Shown here in pieces: positions 17,929 to 27,634 of a stretch of DNA of 64,000 nt (position 1 is the first letter of the stretch; every line of letters begins with the position of its first letter). The stretch is taken from NCBI GenBank assembly GCA_963678375.2, contig OY782831.1:2418001-2482000 (forward strand), in the 5' to 3' direction. Made by a program: the position numbers and the translations under genes. This DNA comes from JAEKNW01 sp963678375 (GTDB lineage Bacteria; Cloacimonadota; Cloacimonadia; Cloacimonadales; JAFGVF01). Under the pieces are notes generated by a model that was given only the letters and a program-made list of their open reading frames with translations, searched no databases and was not told the DNA's origin.

Positions 17929-18882
17929 ATGAAAAATATATTAATCATGATATTATCTATAATTGCAATTAATTCTCATGCTTTTGGAAGTGTTTCAAAA
18001 AATAATAAAGCAGTTCAGGCTCTAAATGATACATTATTATTTAACGCAGAAGAGCTTTTAAAAGAAGGCTTGGAAAAGGATCCTGATAATCCAGTTTTAA
18101 ATTATAATTATGGTTTAGCAAAACTGAGACAATTCGAAGAATACAGAAATGAAACAGGTCTATCAGAAGCAATTGATAGTTTTGAAAAAGCCAAAGCTGA
18201 TACTAGTAAAAGTAATTTACAGGCTATTTATTATAATCAAGCAAATGCTTACTATAGTTTAAAAGATTTTGCTCAGGCAATTAATAACTATCAAGAATCT
18301 GCTTCTTATCTTGATTCCACTGATGTTGATTTAGATTTAGTCTATAATTATGCAAATTCACTATATAAATTTGTTGATGAAAATGCAGACTACGATTCAC
18401 TCTTAACAATGGTTGATGATATGTACAAGGCAGCAGTTTCTAATGCAGATTCTAAACACAAGCAAAAGATTATGCATAACTTAGGAAACAGCTCATTTAA
18501 ACAAGAGAAATATCAAGATGCTATAAACTACTATATCGAATCCCTCAAATTAAATCCTAAGTCAGAAGATACAAGGATTAATTATGAAATTGCATTAAAA
18601 AAGTTAGCTGAACAGCAATCACAAAGCCAAGAAGAGCAAAAGGAGAATAAGGAGAGTGATTCTGAAAAAGAGCAAGAGAACTCTAGCAATCAGGAAGAGG
18701 AACAACAAAAGCAAGAAGCTCAAGAAAAACAAGAACAGTATGATGATTTAAGTAAGGAAGAGAAGGAAAAGCTAGAGGCTGAGAAGAAACTAGATGCCTT
18801 ATTACAGGAGCAATCAAGAGATGATGATAATGATAATAAAGACAAAATTAGGCAACAAAGACCTTCTGGAAGATATTGGTAA
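17929..18882 (+). CDS. batC: TPR protein BatC
   Basis: The N-terminal hydrophobic stretch (ILIMILSIIAINSHAFG) is a signal peptide, followed by about five TPR units up to residue 225 and then a very charged Gln/Glu/Lys-rich tail of about 90 residues. This is the BatC layout: a periplasmic scaffold that would bridge BatA/BatB to BatD. The low-complexity tail varies in length between species and gives no specific function. Confidence 0.82.
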   Translation: MKNILIMILSIIAINSHAFGSVSKNNKAVQALNDTLLFNAEELLKEGLEKDPDNPVLNYNYGLAKLRQFEEYRNETGLSEAIDSFEKAKADTSKSNLQAIYYNQANAYYSLKDFAQAINNYQESASYLDSTDVDLDLVYNYANSLYKFVDENADYDSLLTMVDDMYKAAVSNADSKHKQKIMHNLGNSSFKQEKYQDAINYYIESLKLNPKSEDTRINYEIALKKLAEQQSQSQEEQKENKESDSEKEQENSSNQEEEQQKQEAQEKQEQYDDLSKEEKEKLEAEKKLDALLQEQSRDDDNDNKDKIRQQRPSGRYW

Positions 18883-18894
18883 TTAGGAGCTGAT

Positions 18895-20679
18895 ATGAAA
18901 ATTAGTTATAATAAGTGTGTAAAGATATCCCTAATTTTTATTTTCGTAATGGGTTTATTTCTATTTCCATTCAAGGTCTTCGCTGATGATATAAAGGTTT
19001 CATCTTCTGTTTCTGCTGATAAGATAGGTATTGAGGATTCTTTTAATTATACTATTAGTGTTGAAACAAATTCTAATCAAAACTTAGATGTTGATGTTAA
19101 ATTTGATAATTTTCCTGCAGATTATTTACGGCCAAGTATTTCAACTTCAATGTCGACATCATTTATAAATGGACGAATGTCATCATCTCGTACCCAGTCT
19201 CATAAATATACTGTTTATCCTAGACAAGAAGGAATCCTAAAGATACCTCAAGTGAAAGTTGAAGTTAATGGGAAGACTTATAGAACTCAAAGTCATAGTA
19301 TTGAGGTAGTTGCTGGTTCTATTCGACCAAAGACACAAACTAGGTCTCGTAATAGATCGCCCTTTTCTTCTTTTTTTGATTCAGAATTTGATGATTTTGG
19401 CACTAGTAGGAGTAATAGTGATTCATTTGTTGAAGTAGAAGTTAGTAATGATTCTATTTATGTAGGGCAAGATATTCAAGCTAAATATACATATTACACT
19501 AGCAACAACAGAAACAATATCAGCTATGATATGCAAGCGTTTGATGGTTATGGTTATGATTCTAGCTCAAATGATAATGAATCCTGGCAAAGAGTTAACT
19601 ACAAAGGGAAAAATTACTATCAGATTGAAATAACTAGTTTAAAGATAACTGCCCAAAGAGCAGGCACAATCACATTGCCTATAATCACTGTAAATGAAAG
19701 CAGATTTTTAACAAGCAACACAAGTAAAAGTCCAAGTAAAAAAGTTCTAGTAAAAGAACTACCAAGTCAGGGCAAAGCAATAGATTTTTCTAATGCAATT
19801 GGTCAGTTTTCAATTGAGGCTAAGTTAAATCAACCTGTAATGTTTGATAATCAGCAAAATCAGTTAGTTGTAACCATTGAAGGGAAAGGTAATTTTGCAA
19901 AAATTCTTTATCCTCAGTTCCCACCAGTTGCTGGTTTAGAAATATTAAAACCAAAAGCAACTCTTGATTATGATGAATCGGGTGAAGGTGCTTTAGTATT
20001 ACATTACGATATTATTCCTTATGAATCAGGAAAATTCAAGATTCCAGCCCTTAGCTTTAACTATTTTGACGATAAGGAGGGAGAGTATAAGACAATATAC
20101 TCCGAATCGACTATCTTAACAATAAAGAGCAGATCAAGCAATGGGGAAGACATTGAAAGAGATCAATTTAATGTTCTATATAGTAAGAATAAACCCTATT
20201 TAGGGAATATAAAATCAGAGTATTTACTGATAAATAATCTTTCTTATTGGTTGACTTTATTGCTTGTGATTGCAGCAATTATATTCTACTTAATTTTCTA
20301 CAGAATATATCAAAGAAAAATCAACGACCTTACTTATGTTCGAAAAAAAGAAGCCTTAGCCCTACTTAAAAAAGCTATTAATGAATCTGAAGAATTAGTA
20401 AAGAAGCATGATATATTATTTTATACGAATGCCCAGAATCATCTATTAAAGTTCATCTCAAAAATTACAAAAACTTCCTTGCAATTATCACAAAGTCAAT
20501 TAATTGAAGAGTTAAAGAAAAGTCATGTTAATAACGTAACTGTTGATAAGATTGATTCTTTCCTAACTTATTGCGAACAAGTTAAATATAGACCTAACTT
20601 TCAGAGCAGTGAGAATATTGAAAAAGATTATCAAAAATTTGTTGATATTTTCAATGAGATTAAAAATATACAAGGATAA
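18895..20679 (+). CDS. batD: BatD (oxygen-tolerance protein)
   Basis: A signal peptide (about 1-30) leads into tandem beta-sandwich repeats typical of BatD (residues 35-430; SVSADKIGIEDSF and YTSNNRN segments), one transmembrane helix near 452-472 and a cytoplasmic helical domain of about 120 residues. The 594-residue length fits. It follows batC by 12 bp and is followed by batE after 3 bp. Confidence 0.88.
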   Translation: MKISYNKCVKISLIFIFVMGLFLFPFKVFADDIKVSSSVSADKIGIEDSFNYTISVETNSNQNLDVDVKFDNFPADYLRPSISTSMSTSFINGRMSSSRTQSHKYTVYPRQEGILKIPQVKVEVNGKTYRTQSHSIEVVAGSIRPKTQTRSRNRSPFSSFFDSEFDDFGTSRSNSDSFVEVEVSNDSIYVGQDIQAKYTYYTSNNRNNISYDMQAFDGYGYDSSSNDNESWQRVNYKGKNYYQIEITSLKITAQRAGTITLPIITVNESRFLTSNTSKSPSKKVLVKELPSQGKAIDFSNAIGQFSIEAKLNQPVMFDNQQNQLVVTIEGKGNFAKILYPQFPPVAGLEILKPKATLDYDESGEGALVLHYDIIPYESGKFKIPALSFNYFDDKEGEYKTIYSESTILTIKSRSSNGEDIERDQFNVLYSKNKPYLGNIKSEYLLINNLSYWLTLLLVIAAIIFYLIFYRIYQRKINDLTYVRKKEALALLKKAINESEELVKKHDILFYTNAQNHLLKFISKITKTSLQLSQSQLIEELKKSHVNNVTVDKIDSFLTYCEQVKYRPNFQSSENIEKDYQKFVDIFNEIKNIQG

Positions 20680-20682
20680 ATT

Positions 20683-21489
20683 ATGTATAGAAGACTAGAA
20701 ACTATTAACCAAAGAGTATTAGTCATAATAACCATTATAATAGCACTTTTTTTTCTTCCTGTGGGGATTAATGCTGATGAGATAAATCTTCTATTCAAAC
20801 AAGCTAATAACTTTTTTCAAGAGGGGAATTACTACGATGCCATAAAGATTTATCAGGAACTAGAGGAGCAATCCAATGATAGCAACCTTTATTATAATAT
20901 CGGCAATTGTTACTCTCAAATAAATGAACAAGGCTATGCTGTACTTTATTTTAAAAAGGCACTGAGAATAGACTCAAGTAATTGGCAAGCTCGTAAAGCA
21001 TTAAATGAGATCGAAAATACAATTATCTCTGCTACTTTAGCTGAAACTTCATTCACTAATAGACTCTTGCTGTCAATATATAACTGGCTAAGTATAAATA
21101 GGTTAGCTATAATTGTTTTTGTTCTTATGCTCATTTTGGGTATCTTAATCTATGTTTTCCTCTCGCATAAACTAAACATTTCTATTTTCGCTAAAAGATT
21201 CTACCTTACTCTCAATATTTTTTTACTTATCCTATTTATAGTGGTTTCATTAAGCAAGTTTTCTGGATATTTAACTAATCAAGATGCAGTGGTTATCAAG
21301 AAGAATACTGTAATTCACAAAGATGAAGATGGGCGAATCTACTCTACTAATAAGAAACTTCAACTTGGCTTGAGCTTAAAGTACATTTCTTCACTGGAAG
21401 ACCGAAAACCTGGGTATTCACTTTTAGCACTTCCTAATGGAGAAATTATAGCTATCGAGAATGAAAGTTTTGAGCGAGTGAAGTTGTAG
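20683..21489 (+). CDS. batE: BatE: TPR, two membrane helices, SH3-like end
   Basis: After a signal/anchor segment there are two to three TPR units (residues 30-110, with NLYYNIGNCYSQ), two transmembrane helices (about 146-164 and 176-198), and a small C-terminal beta-rich domain resembling bacterial SH3. This is the standard BatE. It is the last gene of the moxR-to-batE operon; a 443-bp gap with repeats follows. Confidence 0.85.
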   Translation: MYRRLETINQRVLVIITIIIALFFLPVGINADEINLLFKQANNFFQEGNYYDAIKIYQELEEQSNDSNLYYNIGNCYSQINEQGYAVLYFKKALRIDSSNWQARKALNEIENTIISATLAETSFTNRLLLSIYNWLSINRLAIIVFVLMLILGILIYVFLSHKLNISIFAKRFYLTLNIFLLILFIVVSLSKFSGYLTNQDAVVIKKNTVIHKDEDGRIYSTNKKLQLGLSLKYISSLEDRKPGYSLLALPNGEIIAIENESFERVKL

Positions 21490-21636
21490 GAGACCTCTTA
21501 CTAAAGCTTGCAGCGACTGTTCAAATCAACTTATAGATAATCAATAATTTAATTTTATAAATTGCTCAATTAAAGCACACTTTTTATTATATAGCCTATG
21601 AATTTCAATTTGACTCAAGAGAGAGCAATTTCTTGA

Positions 21637-21736
21637 ATCCTGAAAGGATATAAATAAGATAGCCCGGGGTTGCATCCTTTCAGGATTTTACCCCGGGCTA
21701 TCGTATTGCATCCCTATGGGATTTAAAGAGATAATT
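21637..21736. repeat. Nested palindrome in the batE to A2M gap
   Basis: GATAGCCCGGGGT (21658-21670) pairs with ACCCCGGGCTATC (21690-21702), and the loop itself holds ATCCT/AGGAT. A half copy AATCCTGAAAGGAT lies just left (21637-21650) and a small GCATCCCTATGGGATT palindrome just right. The gap 21490-21932 holds no ORF I can support besides this repeat and the promoter at 21877. Confidence 0.75.
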
Positions 21737-21876
21737 TCTCGAAGAAATATCAAAAAATGTCAAGAAAACATGAAATGTGCAATATTATTGACTTCTTTAA
21801 GGATAATCTACGAAGGAGGGTGGCTTGATAGTTGAACAGTCTCAGCTTGCAGTCCATCATACTTCTTAATATTTCC

Positions 21877-21904
21877 TTGACATAAAATGTTACAAAAGGA
21901 TAAT
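21877..21904 (+). promoter_or_regulatory. Candidate sigma70-type promoter for the A2M gene
   Basis: TTGACA at 21877-21882 and GATAAT at 21899-21904 are separated by 16 bp. Both hexamers are near consensus, and they lie 29 bp upstream of the A2M start codon with GGAGGAG between. Confidence 0.6.
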
Positions 21905-21932
21905 CACTTATTATATCAATCTTGGAGGAGAT

Positions 21933-24900
21933 ATGCTTAATAAGTCTCGTTACATAGCGTTAATAGTGATGTTTATCTTAATTGTTGTAGGGTGTTCACA
22001 AGAAGAGAAAGGGGAGATGGAAACCTTAGTATCTGACAAGCAAGCTAAGTCTGAACAAGTTTTATTAGAAGAAGGAATAGTTAGTAATCAACAAGCAGAT
22101 AATAATAATCTTGAACCTGAAATAGAAGAGGATACTTCAGTAATAGAGAATATAGTTCAAGAATCAACTCATTCTTCTAATGCACAGCAGAAGATCGTCT
22201 ATACCCAACTAAACAGCTGGAACAACAATAGGGATTATTATGAAATTGCTTTTAATGAAAACCTAGACAATTCTATTGAAGCAACGGATTTAGATAATTA
22301 TATTAAGTTTTCTCCAAAAATAAAAGGTCAATTTGAAAAAAGGGAAGATACCATTATTCGCTTCTATCCTGAAAATAGATTTGCTGGAGATACAGATTAT
22401 AAAGTTGTAATTGACCAAGCAAATCTTTTCTCAGGAGATTATGCTAAGGTTGAGTTATCTTTTTATAATGCTTCACCAATTCTTAAAATGGGCAAGGTTT
22501 CTTTACATGAAACAGCTACACCGAATGAATATTATTTAGAGTTTATAATACACCATTATCGTGGAAGATACCCTGATAAAGATTATAAGACAGGAATCGA
22601 TATCACTATAGATTCAAAGATTGTAAATATTGATAAAGTTTCCTATAATCAGGATGGTGATATGACTTTAACTTCATACCCTTTTACTGCATCTGATAAC
22701 AAAGTTTTCAAGATTACCTCAGACACAAATACCTTTAAAAAGGATACCAAGAGAGAAATATATTACTCAAACTCAATCAGAGAAATGCGTAAATTTCTTC
22801 TTCAACAAGTAAACACTGTAACCGATAAGCAAGGTAATGCTAGAATAGAGCTTACTTTCTCCAAAAACTTAGATACTAAGCAATCATTATCAGGTTTTGT
22901 TCTTATCGATGGTCAGGAAGTAAAAGATTCATCTATTTCTAAATTTCTGAATAAGGCAATTATAACAGGTAACTTAAAATTGGGAGTGGAATACAATGTT
23001 GAAGTAAAGTCAGGGGTGAAGGCTGCAGACTCCTCTGTTATCAAAGAAACAAGAAAAGAAAAGATTAAAACTTACAATAGAGATCGAGTTTTAGAATTTG
23101 TTGATAAAGGAATTTTCTTATCTTCAAAAAGTAATAATTCTATAAACATCAAGGTAGTTAATTACTCTGATTTTTATTACCAGTTATGGGCTGTTCAGGT
23201 AGAGAACATAGCTGAGATGATCCATAATCTTAATATCTTGAACTACTCAAATAATAATATCCAGAGAAATTATTATAGAAATGAAAACTTACATTGGTAT
23301 GGTCAGCTTGTTAAAAGTGGTAATGTATCAACTGATGTGGAGTTAGATACTGATTCTTTTATCAAATTAGATTTAGGCCATGTAGCTAATGAAGATCCTG
23401 ATAAAATATATATCTTAAATTTAACAGGTAAAAATAAGAAAAAAGGTAGTTTAAGTAATCTAGATGCTATAAGAAGTCCACGATCATATTATTATAACAA
23501 CAATGAGGCTTCTAAGCTCATGTTATTCACTGATTATGCAGTTACTGCTAAAGCCTTCAAGGGGAAAGTTGCTGTTAATGTTGTAAATGTTCTTGATGGA
23601 TCTCCTGTTAGCAGGGCAGATGTAGAGTTGAGAGCTCAGAATAATATCCTGTTAGCTTCAGGAAAAACAAATTGGAGCGGAGAATTAATCCTAGATAATC
23701 TTACCCTACCTCTTGATAATAATCAATTTTTTATAGTGGCTAAAAGGAAAGGTTCTATTGGCTTTTTATCCAGCGAGTCAATGTATTTAGACAATACCAG
23801 ATTTAAAGTTGAACAAGATTATACCCAAAATGAATATAAGATAGAAGCTTTTGTAGATCGTGATTTATATCGTCCGGGTGAAACTGTTAATCTGATGGTA
23901 ATCGTTCGAGATAGTAATAATAATCTTGTTAAAGAAGAGTTACCAATTATTGTTACTATCTATAATCAGCAATCTGCAAAGATTAAAAGCGATAAGATTA
24001 GTGATTATTCTGAAGGTTTTGCTCACTATACATTTGAAACAAATTCAGAAACTAATACTGGATATTGGCGATTTCAAGTAGATTATGGAAGTACGAAAAA
24101 GTATGTTAATTTCAAGATTGAGACTTTTGTTCCTGAGAGAATCAATACCACTCTTAAAGCAAATAAAGACTTTTATAGTTCAGATGATGAAAACCTAGAA
24201 TTATCTCTATCAAGTAACTATCTTTTTGGTCAACCATTAGTTGATGCAAACTGCGATATTGAGATTAACTTCAACCATAATTATTCTTTTGCCCAAGAGA
24301 AATTCAGTGACTACTCTTTTACAGATGACTTTTCCAATAATAATTACTCAATGTTTAGTCAATCTCAAGAACTTAATAGTGATGACCAAGGGCAAGTCAA
24401 GGCTTCTTTTAGACTTCTAAGTAGTACTGAAAGCAAGCATCCTTATTTTATCAATATCCAAGCAAAAATTACTGAAAAAGAGGGAAGACCTATTGATCGT
24501 AACCTGCTTTTGCTTGCTTCTCCCCAAACTAAGTATATTGGCTTGAGTAGCAATAGGTATCTCAAAGATAAGGCTGGAACTTTTAAGCTACCGGTCCTTG
24601 TTGTTGATGATAAAGGCGAGAATATTGTCCAAGGAACTGAAGTTAAATACGTAGTTTATGGCAAAAGAGGTTCTTGGTGGTGGGATTATGATTACTACTA
24701 TCAAGCTTCCTATAAGAGTTCAGAATCAACAAGTGTTATTGCTGAAGGCCAAGTTACTATTGGTAAAGATAAGTATATTACCTTCACGCCCCAAACTTCT
24801 GATTTTCATATCTTCATAGTTGAAGCAAAGATAGAAGGTAATAGTGATTATGAAGTGAATAGAAAGTATTTCAACAGTTATTGGGGGGATAATACAGAAC

Positions 24901-27575
24901 TCACAGAAGACAGCTCTTTAGAAATCAAGACCGATAAAGCTGAATATGAAATAGGTCAAGATATTAAAATTAGTATCCCTTCTTCAAAAGGAAGCAAGCT
25001 ATTCCTAAATATTGTTAAGCAAAATGAGATTCTTAAGCAAGAAATTATTGATATAGATAGAAACGGTGATTATATCTACGAGTTTAAAGCTGAAGAAAAT
25101 ATGGCTCCAAATGTCTATATAGATGTCAGGGTTGTGCAGGGACAAAATATTAAAGAAAATGACCTTCCTTTAAGATTATTTGGAATTATTCCTGTCAAAA
25201 TCATTGATAAAGATACGAAGCTGAATATCACTTTAGACCTTCCTGAAAAGATTAACTCTAATTCAAAACTAAAAGGGAAGATAGATGTTGGCGTGAAAAA
25301 TAAGACACAATACATTGTTTCAATAGTTGATCAAGGTTTGGTTAATAGAACTAACTATACTATTCCTAATCCCTGGAATCTCTTTTATGGTAATGAAGGC
25401 TATTTTGCGCGTAACTTCGATAACTTCTCTTTCTTCGTAAATGCCCAAAATCAAGAGATATTCCGTACTATAATGATCGGTGGTGGTATGCACTTTGTGG
25501 ATGCTATGAAAATTGAATCTGAGGCAACTGGCTTAGCTAGGAAGGAGATGAATAGGCTTCAAGAAACAGGAGTCCTAAGATTTAAACCTGTTTCTTACTT
25601 CTTAGGTATTTTAGAAACAGACGATAATGGTAAAGGAAACTTCGAAGTTGAGATTGGTGATTATATAGGTGCTTTGAAAGTTACAGTTATTGCCGTTAAC
25701 GAGGATGCTTTTGGTGGTAAAGTTCAAAATACTATAGTCAAAGACGATATTATAGCCATGCCTACTTTACCTAGAGTATTATCACCTAAAGACCAAATAG
25801 ATATACCTCTTTCTCTGGTAATTGATCCTAAGGTAAGTTCAGATGTTGAAATTGAACTTGTAACAAATGAAATAGTAGATGTTATTTCTCAATCTAGATT
25901 TGTAATTCCTTATGGAGAACAGAATCCCTTAATTATATTCTCAGCCAAGGTAAAGGATGAAATCGGTAAAGCTAAATTTACTTTTAATTTTACAAGTCAA
26001 GACTATCGTGGTAGCAAAACTATAGATGTTGGTGTCAGATTACCTTCAGCATATCAGACTGATTCAAAGATGCTTAGTTTTTCTGACGACCAAATAAAAT
26101 TTACAATTCCTGATTCCGGTTATTCTAGTAGCAATCAAGTTTATCTTTCCTTCAAGCAAGGTTTTGAGTTTGATGCAGACCAACTTGTTAAGCAATCTTT
26201 GAGATTCCCTTATGGTGGTGCTATAATGAAAACAGCAATTACTTTTAATCAGGTTATTCTCAGTGATTTTGTCCAAGACATTAACCTCAGAAATCAGCTT
26301 GATGCCAATATCAACTCTTATTTCCAAGATATTGTTAAGTATAATCGTAAGGGTTTATATGAGTGGCAGGGATTGTGGAAAGATTCCTTTTCAAGAAAAT
26401 TACTGAATATATATGCTTTGCATACTTGCTTATTGGCTAAAGAAAAAGGCTATAATATTAATGATTTTGTTTATAGTGAAATCCTTGATTATCTAGATAA
26501 GACTAGTCACAATAGAGGTAATATAAATTTTGAAGATGCCTATCAGCTTTATGTACTTGCACTTGCAGGCAAAGCTAATATCGCTAAGCTTAATTACTTT
26601 AATGAACAAGAAATGATTAAAATTGAAAGTAATGCAGTAAATATGCTAAATATGGCTTATATAGAATCTGGTTTTGATATCACCGATATTACCACAGAAA
26701 TGAAAGCCGATGTAACTATCCAAGTGCCTAATTGGTATTACACAGGCTTAAACCCAAGTGATGATGACACAGCTGCTTTGGACTTATATTTTAACTCTGT
26801 CTACAATAATAGCGATGGTCAGCAAAAAGCTAAGAATAGGGCTTCAGCTCTTGCTTTGGCTAAAAAGATGACTAGCGATAATTATTGGAATTATTACAAC
26901 AAGGGTTGGAATCTATTTGCTCTTTCAGGTTTTATAACTACCCTACCTGATGATTATATGAACTACCAAACTGCTATACTGGAAATCACTCTTGATAATC
27001 AAACAGAAAAGATTAGCGTTGAAGATATCTCCACTTATGATTTAACTACCCATAAGAATAAGGAAGTTACCATCAAAGCTATCTCACCTAATGCAAAAGA
27101 TGTTAATGTAACTCTTTATGATACTTATGTGAAAAAGATTGGCCAAAGTAAACAATATTCTAATGATATTAATCTATTCATTACTTATACTGATTCAGAT
27201 GGTAATCATATAGATGTATCTTCCTTAGAACAAGGAGAGACTTTTATAGCAAACATCAAAGTTATACCCAAAATTAGTAACAATGATTTTGCTGCAACTT
27301 ATATTTTGCCTTCAGGATGGGAATTTTCTAGTGAAAAACTACAAGTAGATAACTATAATCATCAAAGTAAAACCCTAAGTCCTGATTATGTTGATGTAAG
27401 AGATGATAGAGCTATTATCTATGGGAGAGCTACAAGTAAGTATCCTGTTGAACATAAGCTGAAGATAATCACCGTAACTAAGGGTAAGTTTATGATGCCT
27501 GCCTCTACCGTAGAAGATCTCTATAGTCCAGAAATTCAAGCTGTCACTGAAACTAAGATTGTTGAAGTGAAATAG
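21933..27575 (+). CDS. Bacterial alpha-2-macroglobulin family lipoprotein, thioester lost
   Basis: The 1880-residue protein begins with a lipoprotein signal (lipobox VVGC, Cys21), then repeated macroglobulin-like beta domains, an MG/bait-type region and a C-terminal alpha/alpha toroid (TED-like) domain. In the toroid, where YfhM-type proteins have PYGCxEQ and form a thioester, this protein reads PYGGAIMK (1426-1433): Cys and Glu/Gln are absent, as in the YfaS branch. It is therefore probably a conformational or structural periplasmic protein rather than a covalent protease trap. It is followed directly by pbpC, the same pairing as E. coli yfhM-pbpC, implying a role in wall repair or defence. 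GGAGGAG precedes the ATG. Confidence 0.92.
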   Translation: MLNKSRYIALIVMFILIVVGCSQEEKGEMETLVSDKQAKSEQVLLEEGIVSNQQADNNNLEPEIEEDTSVIENIVQESTHSSNAQQKIVYTQLNSWNNNRDYYEIAFNENLDNSIEATDLDNYIKFSPKIKGQFEKREDTIIRFYPENRFAGDTDYKVVIDQANLFSGDYAKVELSFYNASPILKMGKVSLHETATPNEYYLEFIIHHYRGRYPDKDYKTGIDITIDSKIVNIDKVSYNQDGDMTLTSYPFTASDNKVFKITSDTNTFKKDTKREIYYSNSIREMRKFLLQQVNTVTDKQGNARIELTFSKNLDTKQSLSGFVLIDGQEVKDSSISKFLNKAIITGNLKLGVEYNVEVKSGVKAADSSVIKETRKEKIKTYNRDRVLEFVDKGIFLSSKSNNSINIKVVNYSDFYYQLWAVQVENIAEMIHNLNILNYSNNNIQRNYYRNENLHWYGQLVKSGNVSTDVELDTDSFIKLDLGHVANEDPDKIYILNLTGKNKKKGSLSNLDAIRSPRSYYYNNNEASKLMLFTDYAVTAKAFKGKVAVNVVNVLDGSPVSRADVELRAQNNILLASGKTNWSGELILDNLTLPLDNNQFFIVAKRKGSIGFLSSESMYLDNTRFKVEQDYTQNEYKIEAFVDRDLYRPGETVNLMVIVRDSNNNLVKEELPIIVTIYNQQSAKIKSDKISDYSEGFAHYTFETNSETNTGYWRFQVDYGSTKKYVNFKIETFVPERINTTLKANKDFYSSDDENLELSLSSNYLFGQPLVDANCDIEINFNHNYSFAQEKFSDYSFTDDFSNNNYSMFSQSQELNSDDQGQVKASFRLLSSTESKHPYFINIQAKITEKEGRPIDRNLLLLASPQTKYIGLSSNRYLKDKAGTFKLPVLVVDDKGENIVQGTEVKYVVYGKRGSWWWDYDYYYQASYKSSESTSVIAEGQVTIGKDKYITFTPQTSDFHIFIVEAKIEGNSDYEVNRKYFNSYWGDNTELTEDSSLEIKTDKAEYEIGQDIKISIPSSKGSKLFLNIVKQNEILKQEIIDIDRNGDYIYEFKAEENMAPNVYIDVRVVQGQNIKENDLPLRLFGIIPVKIIDKDTKLNITLDLPEKINSNSKLKGKIDVGVKNKTQYIVSIVDQGLVNRTNYTIPNPWNLFYGNEGYFARNFDNFSFFVNAQNQEIFRTIMIGGGMHFVDAMKIESEATGLARKEMNRLQETGVLRFKPVSYFLGILETDDNGKGNFEVEIGDYIGALKVTVIAVNEDAFGGKVQNTIVKDDIIAMPTLPRVLSPKDQIDIPLSLVIDPKVSSDVEIELVTNEIVDVISQSRFVIPYGEQNPLIIFSAKVKDEIGKAKFTFNFTSQDYRGSKTIDVGVRLPSAYQTDSKMLSFSDDQIKFTIPDSGYSSSNQVYLSFKQGFEFDADQLVKQSLRFPYGGAIMKTAITFNQVILSDFVQDINLRNQLDANINSYFQDIVKYNRKGLYEWQGLWKDSFSRKLLNIYALHTCLLAKEKGYNINDFVYSEILDYLDKTSHNRGNINFEDAYQLYVLALAGKANIAKLNYFNEQEMIKIESNAVNMLNMAYIESGFDITDITTEMKADVTIQVPNWYYTGLNPSDDDTAALDLYFNSVYNNSDGQQKAKNRASALALAKKMTSDNYWNYYNKGWNLFALSGFITTLPDDYMNYQTAILEITLDNQTEKISVEDISTYDLTTHKNKEVTIKAISPNAKDVNVTLYDTYVKKIGQSKQYSNDINLFITYTDSDGNHIDVSSLEQGETFIANIKVIPKISNNDFAATYILPSGWEFSSEKLQVDNYNHQSKTLSPDYVDVRDDRAIIYGRATSKYPVEHKLKIITVTKGKFMMPASTVEDLYSPEIQAVTETKIVEVK

Positions 27576-27634
27576 TTATCCAAAAGGCTATGATTTAAAA
27601 CAATAATATGCGATGATTAGATACAAAAATATAT

